Positions 42,980-51,316 of a DNA stretch of 64,000 bases are shown here, one piece after another. The notes under the pieces were generated by a model. The model was not told where the DNA came from and did no database searches. It worked only from the letters and a program-made list of their open reading frames with translations. The first letter of the stretch is position 1. Every line of letters starts with the position of its first letter. Origin of the DNA: [Enterobacter] lignolyticus SCF1 (lineage in GTDB: Bacteria > Pseudomonadota > Gammaproteobacteria > Enterobacterales > Enterobacteriaceae); the NCBI RefSeq assembly GCF_000164865.1, contig NC_014618.1, positions 2,480,001-2,544,000 of the forward strand, read 5' to 3'. The position numbers and the translations under genes are program-made.

Positions 42980-43910
42980 CGAACGCTCCCAGGCGCTTCA
43001 CAAACGCCAGATAAAGGGCAATTAACACGATCGGCACCAGGGTAAAGGCCGCCGCCATCGGCATGTTGCCGATAGCCCCCTGCTGCGAGTAGACCATGTT
43101 GCCGATAAAGTACCCGGGCGGCCCCACCAGCTGCGGGACGATAAAATCGCCCAGCGTCAGGGAAAAGGTGAATATCGACCCAGCCGCCACGCCGGGGATC
43201 GCCAGCGGCAATACCACGTAGCGAAACGTCTGATGCGGATACGCGCCGAGGTCCGCTGACGCCTGCAGCAGCGACGGCGGCAGACGCTCCAGCGCCGCCT
43301 GAATCGGCAGGATCATAAACGGCAGCCAGATATAGACGAACACCAGAAAACGCCCCAGCCCGGAGGTCGACAGCGTATTGCCGCCTACCGCGGGCAGCGT
43401 CAGGAACAGGTTTAACAGCCCCTCCAGCCCCATGTGGCTCAAAAACCACTGCGCCACCCCGTCTTTCGCCAGCAGCAGCGTCCAGGCGTAGGCCTTGACG
43501 ATGTAGCTCGCCCACATCGGCAGCATGACGGCGATATAGAAAAACGCCTTCCATTTGCCGGTGGTGTAGCGGGCCATATACCACGCCATCGGAAACGCCA
43601 GAATCGCGCTGGCGAGAGTGACGGCAATCGCCATCACCAGCGTACGCACGATGATGTCGTAGTTCGCGGGGTTAAACAGCGCCTTCAGGTTGGCAAGGGT
43701 TAAATCCGGCGTCACCGACATGGTGAAGTCGTCAAAGGTATAAAAGCCCTGCCACAGCAGCGTCAGCAGCGAGCCGAAATAGACGATGCCAAACCACATC
43801 AGCGGGCCGAGTAAGAGCAGAAACAGCCCGAGCGACGGTTTGCGCCAGAACAGGCCCGAAAGGCGGCTGACCCGGCCCGATGAAGGAAGCGGTGCAATAC
43901 TCATCGCCAT
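42969..43910 (-). CDS. ydcU: ABC transporter permease YdcU
   Basis: 313-residue PotB-like permease with a long first loop; EAA-type loop LLQASADLGAYPHQTFRYVVLP near residue 215. MWFGIVYFGSLLTLLWQGFY and ALERLPPSLLQASADLG match E. coli YdcU. Begins 1 base after the ydcT stop and overlaps ydcV. An alternative start two codons in (MSIAPL) cannot be excluded. Confidence 0.94.
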   Translation of the reverse strand: MAMSIAPLPSSGRVSRLSGLFWRKPSLGLFLLLLGPLMWFGIVYFGSLLTLLWQGFYTFDDFTMSVTPDLTLANLKALFNPANYDIIVRTLVMAIAVTLASAILAFPMAWYMARYTTGKWKAFFYIAVMLPMWASYIVKAYAWTLLLAKDGVAQWFLSHMGLEGLLNLFLTLPAVGGNTLSTSGLGRFLVFVYIWLPFMILPIQAALERLPPSLLQASADLGAYPHQTFRYVVLPLAIPGVAAGSIFTFSLTLGDFIVPQLVGPPGYFIGNMVYSQQGAIGNMPMAAAFTLVPIVLIALYLAFVKRLGAFDAL

Positions 43911-43911
43911 C

Positions 43912-44925
43912 TCACCTCCCTCCGTCCAGCGCCACCATTGCTTCGCGGGTCCAGGACGCCAGCACGGTTTGCCCCGGCTGCGGCCCGTCCGGCTGCGCGC
44001 CGCCGCTATAGTTCGGCTGACTTACCAGCAGCTTTTCGCCGTCCGGCAGGCGAATCTCAAAGCGGGTGGCCGCCCCCTGGTACTGCACGGCCTGCACGAC
44101 GCCGTTGACCTGAATCTCACCGCTCTCATTCAGGCGAATGTGCTCTGGACGCAGCGACCACAGCCCCGACATGCCGCAGACCTTCTCGGCAAGCGGCGCG
44201 TCAAAAACGTTGGAGGTGCCGACGAAACCGGCGACGAACGGCGTGCGCGGGCGCAGGTACAGGTCGCGCGGGGTATCGACCTGCTCAATGCGGCCGTTAT
44301 TGAACACCGCCACGCGATCGGACATCGACAGCGCTTCCCCCTGGTCGTGGGTAACGAAAATAAAGGTGATCCCCAGCTCCTGCTGCAGCTTTTTCAGCTC
44401 AAGCTGCATCTGCTCGCGAAGCTTGAGATCCAGCGCGCCAAGCGGCTCATCCAGCAGCAGAACCCGAGGCTGATTGACCAGCGCGCGGGCAATCGCCACG
44501 CGCTGGCGCTGGCCGCCGGAGAGCTGCGAGGGCTTGCGCGACTGCACGAAGCCCAGCGCCACTTTTTCCAGCGCCTCCTGCGCTTTGGCATAGCGCTGCT
44601 TTTTATCGATCCCTTTCACCATCAGCCCATAGGCGACGTTATCGAGAATCGACATATGCGGGAACAGCGCGTAATCCTGAAACACGGTGTTGACGTCGCG
44701 CTCCCACGGCGGCAGCTCGCTGGCCTCTTTGCCAAAAATCGTAATCGCGCCGCCGGAAAGCTGCTCAAAACCGGCGATCAGCCGCAGGCAGGTGGTTTTG
44801 CCGGAGCCTGACGGCCCCAGCATGGAAAAAAATTCCCCATCTTTAATCGCGATACTAACGCCATCTACTGCGCGAACATCACCATACAGACGCGAGACAT
44901 CATGAAACTCAACAGCGTACGTCAT
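43912..44925 (-). CDS. ydcT: ABC transporter ATPase YdcT
   Basis: 337 residues, PotA-like. Walker A GPSGSGKTT (about residue 37), signature LSGGQRQR, Walker B RVLLLDEPLGALD, and a C-terminal TOBE domain (WSLRPEHIRLNESGEIQVNG). Powers the YdcU/YdcV permease. It follows ydcS by 16 bases and is 1 base from ydcU, so it is co-transcribed. Confidence 0.95.
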   Translation of the reverse strand: MTYAVEFHDVSRLYGDVRAVDGVSIAIKDGEFFSMLGPSGSGKTTCLRLIAGFEQLSGGAITIFGKEASELPPWERDVNTVFQDYALFPHMSILDNVAYGLMVKGIDKKQRYAKAQEALEKVALGFVQSRKPSQLSGGQRQRVAIARALVNQPRVLLLDEPLGALDLKLREQMQLELKKLQQELGITFIFVTHDQGEALSMSDRVAVFNNGRIEQVDTPRDLYLRPRTPFVAGFVGTSNVFDAPLAEKVCGMSGLWSLRPEHIRLNESGEIQVNGVVQAVQYQGAATRFEIRLPDGEKLLVSQPNYSGGAQPDGPQPGQTVLASWTREAMVALDGGR

Positions 44926-44941
44926 GTTCTACTCCCGGGCA

Positions 44942-46087
44942 TTAACGACCGCCCATGATGGCAATGTAGTCCTGCGTCCAGCGGCTGTAGGGAACGTATT
45001 TACCGCCTTCAGCGATCGGCGTTTTCCAGAAAGCAATCTTGTCGAAGAAGTTGTAGCCGTTGGTTTCACAGCCTTTGTCGCCGAGCAGCGAGCTGGCCTT
45101 ACATCCTTCAGGCACCACCGGCAGCGAGCCGAACCAGGCCGCGACATCGCCCTGCACCTTCGGCGTCAGCGACCAGTTCATCCACTTGTAGGCGCAAACC
45201 GGGTGTTTAGCTTCCGCGTGCAGCATGGTGGTATCCGCCCAGCCGGTGACCCCCTCTTTCGGGAATACGGTGGCGACTGGCTGACCTTCGCCCTTCAGCC
45301 CGTTCGCCTGATACGGCCAGGCGCTGGAGGCCACCACGCCTTCGTTTTTAAAGTCGCTCATCTGTACGGTGGTATCGTGCCAGTAGCGGTGGATCAGGGC
45401 GTGCTGATCGCGCAGCACCTTCAGCACCGCCTGGTACTGGGCTTCCGTCAGCTGGTAGGGGTCCTGAATGCCCAGCTGCGGCTGCGTGGCTTTCACAAAC
45501 AGCGCGGCATCGGCGATATAGATAGGGCCGTCGTAGGCCTGCACGCGGCCCAGGTTGGTTTTACCGTCCGGCAGGTTTTGTTTGACGAACACCACGCTCC
45601 AGCTGTCCGGCGGTGTCGGAAAGGTTTTGGTGTTATACATCAGCAGGTTGGGTCCCCACTGATACGGCGTGCCGTAGACTTTGTCCTTCACGGTGAACCA
45701 CTCGCCTTTCGCCAGGCGCGAATCGAGGGTTTTCCAGTTAGGAATGAGCGCGGTATTAATCGGCTGCACCCGTTTGCCCATGATCAGGCGCAAAGACGCA
45801 TCGCCGGACGCGGTGACGAGGTCATAGCCGCCCTTCGCCATCAGGCTGACCATTTCGTCTGAGGTGGCGGCCGTTTTCACATTCACCTGGCAGCCGGTCT
45901 CTTTTTCGAACTGGGTGACCCAGTCATATTGTTTATCGGTTTGGCCCCGTTCGATATACCCCGGCCAGGCGATAATATCCAGGCGCCCTTCGCCTTTATC
46001 AAGCGATGTCGGCGGCTCGGCGGCTTGTGCAGTCATGACGGTCAAACCCAGCGCGCACAGGCTGCTGCGGGCAAATTTCTTGCTCAT
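44942..46087 (-). CDS. ydcS: Periplasmic binding protein YdcS (also PHB synthase activity in E. coli)
   Basis: 381 residues from MSKKFARSSLCALGLTVMTA, a Sec signal ending TAQA; the length equals E. coli YdcS. PotD/PotF-like binding protein (LDIIAWPGYIERGQTDKQYD, then YGTPYQWGPNLLMYNTKTFP). In E. coli YdcS has been reported to make poly-3-hydroxybutyrate complexes and the operon to take part in DNA uptake and putrescine import. A cluster of Cys (EGCKAS, GDKGCETNG, VCAYKW) is conserved with E. coli. First gene of its operon, preceded by CAGGAG. Confidence 0.95.
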   Translation of the reverse strand: MSKKFARSSLCALGLTVMTAQAAEPPTSLDKGEGRLDIIAWPGYIERGQTDKQYDWVTQFEKETGCQVNVKTAATSDEMVSLMAKGGYDLVTASGDASLRLIMGKRVQPINTALIPNWKTLDSRLAKGEWFTVKDKVYGTPYQWGPNLLMYNTKTFPTPPDSWSVVFVKQNLPDGKTNLGRVQAYDGPIYIADAALFVKATQPQLGIQDPYQLTEAQYQAVLKVLRDQHALIHRYWHDTTVQMSDFKNEGVVASSAWPYQANGLKGEGQPVATVFPKEGVTGWADTTMLHAEAKHPVCAYKWMNWSLTPKVQGDVAAWFGSLPVVPEGCKASSLLGDKGCETNGYNFFDKIAFWKTPIAEGGKYVPYSRWTQDYIAIMGGR

Positions 46088-46408
46088 AGACGTTTTACTC
46101 CTGTCAGAATTAAACTGGCGGCAGCCGTGCCGTAAAAATATCTCCCCTAATAACAGTAGACGGCGTAATGCAGGCATTCCCGCCCGCTCACGGAAATTTC
46201 ATCAGGTTGTGACAAAGGACGCATAACGCTGAAAATAGCACCTTCAGGTGGAACAAATTGCAGTATAGACAACGTGTTATGCAGGCAGGGTACGTATATG
46301 AATTTCCTGTGGATGCCAGGCTGTTAAATAACCCGCCGCGCAATTTATCTTAGCGTGGCGGATTATTTTTAAAACGAGAATAAGGTTTTCAGAAAATAAG
46401 AATGGCGT
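46088..46408. other. ydcR-ydcS intergenic region (321 bases)
   Basis: Holds the ydcS ribosome binding site and promoter region, a hairpin CCGCCGCGC/GCGTGGCGG (46333-46361) with a T-rich plus-strand tail (ATTATTTTT) that probably ends ydcR on the minus strand, and a plus-strand 9-codon open frame (46298-46327) that I do not trust. No other gene is seen. Confidence 0.6.
46118..46131 (-). promoter_or_regulatory. Sigma-54-like promoter ahead of ydcS
   Basis: On the minus strand GGCAC-GGCTGCC-GC has the GG...GC spacing of sigma-54 promoters (compare the glnAp2 type GGCAC-N7-GC). Transcription would start about 19 bases before the ydcS ATG, leaving room for the CAGGAG site. No paired NtrC site is evident. 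Nitrogen control suits putrescine use, but this is a hand match. Confidence 0.35.
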
Positions 46409-47821
46409 TTATTTAATCATTTCACGAATAAGGCGTCCGAGCGTTTTAACCCCCTGTTCCTCCCGCTCCCCCCATCCCCAGGCGGTGTTAAACCGAAAGA
46501 ACGAGGCCCAGCTGTCGGTCGTTGAAAACATTTTGCCCGGGGCAATGCTGATTTTATACTCCAGCGCCCGGGCGCCCAGCGTACCGGCGTCGACCCCGGC
46601 GGGCAGCTCCAGCCACAGGAAGTAGCCGCTGTCGTTATGATGAATTTTCACCTCTGCGGGAAGGTGCCGCAGCAGCGCCTGCCAGGCCAGCTGTTTGCGA
46701 TCCGCAAGCTGACGGCGCAGGCGGCGCAGATGGGCGTCATAGCGTTTGGTATCGAGATAATCCACCAGCGCCATCTGCATCGGCGAACTGGTCGACAGCG
46801 TGCTCATCAGCTGCAGGCGCTGAATACGCCGCGCGTGCTTGCCCGCCGCCACCCAGCCGATACGAAACCCCGGCACCAGGCATTTGGAAAATGAGCTGCA
46901 GTGCAGCGTCATATCCTGCCGATCCCAGGCCTTAGCCGGCAGCGGTTTTTCCCGGCCAAAGTACAGCTCGCTGTACACGTCATCCTCGATAAGCATCACG
47001 TTGTGCGCGCTGAGCAGCGCCACCAGCTGCGCCTTTTTCTCCGGGCTCAGGGTAAACCCGAGCGGGTTCTGGCTGTTGGTCATCAGCCAGCAGGCCTTCA
47101 CCGGGTACTCATTGAGCGCCTGCTCCAGCGCGTTGAGATCGATACCCTCTTTCACGTCGGTCGCCACCGACAGCGCTTTTAGCCGCAGCCGTTCAAGCGC
47201 CTGCAGCGCGCCATAAAAGCACGGGTTTTCGACGATGACCCAGTCTCCCGGTTCGGTCACCGCCTGCAGGCTGAGGTTCAGCGCCTCCAGGGCGCCGGCG
47301 GTAATCACAATTTCATCGGGCGAGATGTTCATGCCCTGCAGGGCATAGCGGCGGGCAATGGCATGCCGCAGGTCGGCGTTGCCCGGCGGCAGGTTCTCAA
47401 TCACGCTCATCGCCGTCGCGGTTTTGCTGACCTGCGCCAGCGAGCGGTTAAGCTGCTGAAGCGGGAACAGACGCGGATCGGGAAACGCCGAGGCAAACGG
47501 CAGCACCGCCGCCTCGCGGCTGGCCTGCAGCACATCAAAGATATAGGTATTGATATCGACCGCTTCGTCGCGCATAACCTGGGCGGGCGCCGCGGCGCTG
47601 AGCGGTTTCGCCGGGCGCGGCGCCACGTAGTAGCCCGACTGGGGACGCGCCACGATCCGTCCCTGGCTTTCCAGCAGCTGGTAAGCATGGCCGACGGTCA
47701 TAAAGCTCATGCCGCTTATCGTGACCTGCTCGCGCAGCGACGGCAACCGGTCGCCCGGCTGCCACACCCCAAGGGTAATCTGCTCGGTGATTTGCTGCGC
47801 CAGGCGCTGATATTTTTTCAC
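46409..47821 (-). CDS. ydcR: MocR/PdxR-type GntR-aminotransferase regulator YdcR
   Basis: About 470 residues from a GTG preceded by GGAAG, matching the MKKYQQLAEQ start of E. coli YdcR; an ATG 11 codons upstream is the alternative. N-terminal winged helix (WQPGDRLPSLREQVTISGMS), then a fold-type I aminotransferase domain with the PLP lysine in HCSSFSKCLVPGFRIGW and Asp in MLIEDDVYSELYFG. Proteins of this kind sense PLP or an amino compound; here it lies upstream of and co-oriented with ydcSTUV-patD, so control of polyamine uptake is plausible. Confidence 0.92.
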   Translation of the reverse strand: MKKYQRLAQQITEQITLGVWQPGDRLPSLREQVTISGMSFMTVGHAYQLLESQGRIVARPQSGYYVAPRPAKPLSAAAPAQVMRDEAVDINTYIFDVLQASREAAVLPFASAFPDPRLFPLQQLNRSLAQVSKTATAMSVIENLPPGNADLRHAIARRYALQGMNISPDEIVITAGALEALNLSLQAVTEPGDWVIVENPCFYGALQALERLRLKALSVATDVKEGIDLNALEQALNEYPVKACWLMTNSQNPLGFTLSPEKKAQLVALLSAHNVMLIEDDVYSELYFGREKPLPAKAWDRQDMTLHCSSFSKCLVPGFRIGWVAAGKHARRIQRLQLMSTLSTSSPMQMALVDYLDTKRYDAHLRRLRRQLADRKQLAWQALLRHLPAEVKIHHNDSGYFLWLELPAGVDAGTLGARALEYKISIAPGKMFSTTDSWASFFRFNTAWGWGEREEQGVKTLGRLIREMIK

Positions 47822-47922
47822 GATCGCTTCCGCCGATGACCTTTTCGTCATCATATAACAGAATCAGATAACTTGCCTGTTATGAAAACTGTTATGTATA
47901 AAAATGCGAAAGCGCGCGACGT

Positions 47923-49173
47923 TTAGCTCATCTGCGGTAACAGGTTAAAGGTGCGTCCAAACCAGCACAGAATGACCACCACGCCAAAGGTAATGACCAC
48001 CACGGGAATGACGTTTCCGCCCCAAACCGTAAAGGTTTTATGAGGGAATTTTTGTCTCGCTTTTAACGCCAGAATCGCCGGTACAATCACCGCCCATATT
48101 GTGGCGCAGAGCCCTGCTCCGCCTATGCCGTAGATAAACCCGTTCGGAAAAATCAGATACAGCAGGCTCGGCGGCAGAAACGTTAGCAATACCGTTTTAA
48201 ATCGTCCGCTGTTTGAACTGTCCAGCTTAAACAGATCGGCCAGATAATCAAATAACCCCAGGGTTACGCCAAAAAATGAACTTGCCACCGCGAGGTTAGA
48301 AAAAATCAGCAGGAATATTTCAATCACCCGGGTTTGATTAGTGCCCATAAAAGAGTGCACTAAAGAATCGACGTTGCCGCCGGAGGAAATAATCTCTTTA
48401 AAATTCACCCGTGGAATATTGCCCATAGTACAGTACAGCCAGAACAGATAGATGCCGAGCGCCAGTAGCGAACCGAGCACAACGCTTTTTATTAATTTAT
48501 CGGTACGTTTGCCGTAGCAAATGATAAGGCTCGGGATATTGCCATGAAAACCAAAAGAGGCCAGACAGACGGGAACGGCCATAAAGACATATAAAAAGTA
48601 GGATTCGCCGCCGCCGGCTTCCTTTGTAACGTCACGCAGAATGGAATAGTCGACCTGGAAGAACAGCGATCCAAATACCACGATAAACGCGATAATCTTA
48701 ATTCCCAGAAACAGCGAAGTGATCCGGCTTGCGGCCAGCGAGCTAAACCATAAAACACCAGCGACAAAAATCGCCGTTAAAATGCCAATCAACCGTGGGT
48801 TAACCTGATAGCCAGAATTTATTGCAATGGTTTCGCTGATGATGGCGCCATTTGCCGAGATGTAGGCGTATGTCAATATATACAACACAAAGGCGACGGT
48901 AATGCCGCTAAAAATATTCCAGCCGTTGCCAATCAGATCTTTTGTTATGGTATTGAAGCTGGAACCTACCGGATAGTTTAAGTTGGCCTCCAGTAACAAT
49001 AGTCCTGAATGCATCATGCAAAACCACGAAATGGCTAAAATACAGGCACCCCAAAAAAACCATGCGCCAGCCAGATCGACAGGTAAAGCAAACATCCCTC
49101 CACCGATCACGGTACCGGCTATCACCATAATACCCCAAAAGGAAGAATGTTTCGTATTCGACTTATTTTCCAT
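47923..49173 (-). CDS. tnaB: Low-affinity tryptophan permease TnaB
   Basis: 416-residue, 11-helix transporter of the aromatic amino acid (HAAAP) family, importing tryptophan for tryptophanase. The start MVIAGTVIGGGMFALPVDLA and the end VILCWFG match E. coli TnaB nearly residue for residue. It follows tnaA by 108 bases, as in the E. coli tnaCAB operon. Its stop lies only 101 bases before the ydcR start, with no clear terminator between. Confidence 0.95.
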   Translation of the reverse strand: MENKSNTKHSSFWGIMVIAGTVIGGGMFALPVDLAGAWFFWGACILAISWFCMMHSGLLLLEANLNYPVGSSFNTITKDLIGNGWNIFSGITVAFVLYILTYAYISANGAIISETIAINSGYQVNPRLIGILTAIFVAGVLWFSSLAASRITSLFLGIKIIAFIVVFGSLFFQVDYSILRDVTKEAGGGESYFLYVFMAVPVCLASFGFHGNIPSLIICYGKRTDKLIKSVVLGSLLALGIYLFWLYCTMGNIPRVNFKEIISSGGNVDSLVHSFMGTNQTRVIEIFLLIFSNLAVASSFFGVTLGLFDYLADLFKLDSSNSGRFKTVLLTFLPPSLLYLIFPNGFIYGIGGAGLCATIWAVIVPAILALKARQKFPHKTFTVWGGNVIPVVVITFGVVVILCWFGRTFNLLPQMS

Positions 49174-49281
49174 GATACCCTCTCATGCCGAGCGGATCTG
49201 TAATTCATCACGACCGTTGATCGCAATGGAAAGAATATGCATGGCTATAACGACGAATATAACCATGCATAATAGTTTTTA

Positions 49282-50697
49282 TTAAATTTCTTTCAGTTTT
49301 GCCGTAAAGTGACGCAGCACTTTCGGCTCATAGGTAAAGGTTAATCCTTTAATGTTGGCGGCATTCTCCTTAACGTGTTTAAAGGCCTCGATAATAAAGT
49401 CCATGTGGGTCTGCGTATAGGTAGCGCGCGGAATGGTCAGGCGCAGCAGCTCTGCCGGACACGGCAGCTGCTTGCCGGTTTTCGGGTCGCGGCCCAGCAG
49501 GAATGAGCCGATTTCCACGGCCCGGATCCCGGCCACTTTGTACAGCTCGCAGGCCAGCGCCTGGGCCGGGAATTGATCCGGAGCAATGTGCGGCAGCAGC
49601 TTCCCGGCATCAACAAACGCCGCGTGACCACCGGCCTGCTGGCAGACGACGCCAATCTCTTCGAGCCCATCCACCAGATACTGGATTTGCGTGATGCGGT
49701 AGGCCAGCCAGTCGTAGTTCATGCCATCCTGAAGCCCGACCGCAAGACGCTCCATGGCCCCGCCTTCTAAACCGCCGTAGGTTGGGAAACCTTCCTGAAC
49801 GACGCAGATGGTTCGGCATTCCGTGTAGACGTCGAAGAAGCTATCGTCTTTAAAGCACAGCAGCCCGCCCATTGGCACCATTGCGTCTTTCTTCGCCGAC
49901 ATCGCCAGCATATCCGCATATTTATAGGCTTCGAAGGTAATCGCCTCGATGCTCCAGTCCTTATATTCCGCTTCCCGTTGCTTAATAAAGTAGGCGTTTT
50001 CCGCGAAGCGCGCGGAATCCATTACTACCGGAATATTGTATTTTTTCGCAAGGCGGTACATGGCCTTCAGGTTCGCCATCGACACCGGCTGCCCCCCGGC
50101 GGAGTTACAGGTAATGGTTGCCACAATATAAGGTACGTTTTCTGCACCCGTTTCTTTAATACCGTCCTCAAGCGCCTGAAGATCAAAGTTACCTTTAAAG
50201 TCATAGCGAATTGAGGTATCAAATGCTTCTTTTACGTAGACGTTGCGCACGGTACAGCCGTTTATCTGGCTGTGCCCCTGCGTGGTATCAAAGAAATAGT
50301 TGGAGAACACCACCATTTTACTTCTGTCGAGGCCATTTTCTTGCTCCCGTTTTTTAATTAAAACGGGAATATAAATCTGTTCGGCGCCGCGGCCCTGGTG
50401 GGTTGGAATTGTGTAATTATAACCAAATATCTTTTTGACAGCGTCGGCTAATGCATAGTAGCTCCGGCTACCGCTGTAGGCCTCATCGCCACGCATCATT
50501 GCTGCCTGCATATTCTGCGTGATGGCGCCGGTGCCGCTATCGGTTAATAGATCGATAAAAACATCTTCACTGTCCAACAGGAACGGGTTCATCCCGGCCT
50601 TTAATATTGCATTTTCACGGTGTTCTCTGGTGGTGCGTTTTACCGGCTCGATAACACGAATGCGGAACGGTTCTGGTAAATGCTGAAAGTTATTCAT
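49282..50697 (-). CDS. tnaA: Tryptophanase
   Basis: PLP enzyme splitting L-tryptophan into indole, pyruvate and ammonia; the source of indole signalling. 471 residues, the length of E. coli TnaA, with very high identity (FRIRVIEPVKRTTREHRENA). The PLP lysine is in MLAMSAKKDAMVPMGG, and the C-terminal His in LRHFTAKLKEI (position 463 in E. coli) separates it from tyrosine phenol-lyase, which has Phe there. A second Met directly before the chosen start (50700) is possible; both share AAAGGAATAC. The long open frame upstream is not coding: it crosses the tnaC-tnaA spacer. Confidence 0.97.
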   Translation of the reverse strand: MNNFQHLPEPFRIRVIEPVKRTTREHRENAILKAGMNPFLLDSEDVFIDLLTDSGTGAITQNMQAAMMRGDEAYSGSRSYYALADAVKKIFGYNYTIPTHQGRGAEQIYIPVLIKKREQENGLDRSKMVVFSNYFFDTTQGHSQINGCTVRNVYVKEAFDTSIRYDFKGNFDLQALEDGIKETGAENVPYIVATITCNSAGGQPVSMANLKAMYRLAKKYNIPVVMDSARFAENAYFIKQREAEYKDWSIEAITFEAYKYADMLAMSAKKDAMVPMGGLLCFKDDSFFDVYTECRTICVVQEGFPTYGGLEGGAMERLAVGLQDGMNYDWLAYRITQIQYLVDGLEEIGVVCQQAGGHAAFVDAGKLLPHIAPDQFPAQALACELYKVAGIRAVEIGSFLLGRDPKTGKQLPCPAELLRLTIPRATYTQTHMDFIIEAFKHVKENAANIKGLTFTYEPKVLRHFTAKLKEI

Positions 50698-50700
50698 CAT

Positions 50701-50946
50701 GTATTCCTTTATTTTGGCATGCAAAAACCGATAACACTTATTGCGAAAGTGTTTAGCGAAATTAATATGGCAGCGAGAATCCAGAACAAATCGCCTCATG
50801 CCAAACAACAACAGCAAATGCCGCCCGTACAACGGAGCTGGCTGCTGATGGTTTACATAAGCTTCAATTTATTCAGGACGTAACAAACAGAACAGATTAA
50901 TAAATCCGTTAATGTTTATTTTACACAGACAGGAAAAAACGAGGAC
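50701..50946 (-). promoter_or_regulatory. tnaC-tnaA attenuation spacer
   Basis: 246 bases between the tnaC stop and tnaA. The tnaC end reads CGCCCTTGA on the coding strand, the boxA-like element also present in E. coli, followed by a T/C-rich run (GTCCTCGTTTTTTCCTGTC) where Rho would load. By analogy with E. coli, Rho terminates here unless tryptophan stalls the ribosome at the tnaC stop. Confidence 0.75.
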
Positions 50947-51024
50947 TCAAGGGCGATGATTGACAATCATAGTGTCAATATTGAACCACTTTGCGGTAAG
51001 GCAGACATTATTAGACATAGCCAT
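50947..51024 (-). CDS. tnaC: TnaC tryptophan-sensing leader peptide
   Basis: 25 residues: MAMSNNVCLTAKWFNIDTMI followed by VNHRP and a TGA stop. The key features of E. coli TnaC are all present: the KWFNID core with the essential Trp (13th here, 12th in E. coli) and Asp four residues on, and Pro as last residue before UGA. The ATG at 51022-51024 is preceded by GGGAGTTGATC. Free tryptophan would inhibit release at the UGA and block Rho access to the spacer. Far shorter than ordinary gene-calling limits. Confidence 0.95.
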   Translation of the reverse strand: MAMSNNVCLTAKWFNIDTMIVNHRP

Positions 51025-51120
51025 AATAGATCAACTCCCACGAAAGATAGTGGTTACATTACTTCAATGATTTTATTTTTCTATCTTTCCTTTATCCAAC
51101 TGTGAATACCATCACAGTTA
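51025..51120 (-). promoter_or_regulatory. tna promoter with perfect CRP site
   Basis: TGTGA-ATACCA-TCACA at 51101-51116 fits the CRP consensus core exactly. About 45 bases further, a -10-like TAATGT (51056-51061) would place the start near 51049, putting CRP at about -60, the class I geometry of the E. coli tna promoter. A second candidate -10 is TAAAAT at 51070-51075. Catabolite activation of tna is therefore expected. Confidence 0.8.
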
Positions 51121-51209
51121 ACTTCATTCCTTATATAACAGTTCTCAGGGTATACATTTTCTTAACACTAGCGCGTAGTTCGTCTCGCCAAAAACGGTCG
51201 ATACAACGA

Positions 51210-51231
51210 ATAACAGTACCGCAACTGTTAT
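51210..51231. promoter_or_regulatory. 22-bp palindrome upstream of cioA
   Basis: ATAACAGT-ACCGCA-ACTGTTAT is an exact inverted repeat, 86 bases before cioA. A lone half-site ATAACAGT recurs at 51135-51142. It looks like a dimeric repressor or activator site for the oxidase operon; the regulator is unknown. No gene is seen in 51121-51316. Confidence 0.55.
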
Positions 51232-51316
51232 AGGTAAATCACGCGGTTCTGTCTCTGCAACCCCGGCGCGGCGCGTCTTAAAATCGCACTGATATCTTTT
51301 TCAATGCGGAGTTTGC

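Noticed and set aside
46298..46327. 9-codon plus-strand open frame followed by a hairpin, like an attenuator leader
   Set aside because: No plus-strand gene follows for it to control; both neighbours are on the minus strand, so chance is the better explanation.
49282..50697. Tyrosine phenol-lyase instead of tryptophanase
   Set aside because: C-terminal His in RHFTAKLKE, near identity to E. coli TnaA, and the presence of tnaC and tnaB decide for tryptophanase.
50698..50832. 45-residue N-terminal extension of tryptophanase
   Set aside because: It has no match to TnaA, lies in the Rho-dependent attenuation spacer, and the known start is right after a good ribosome binding site.
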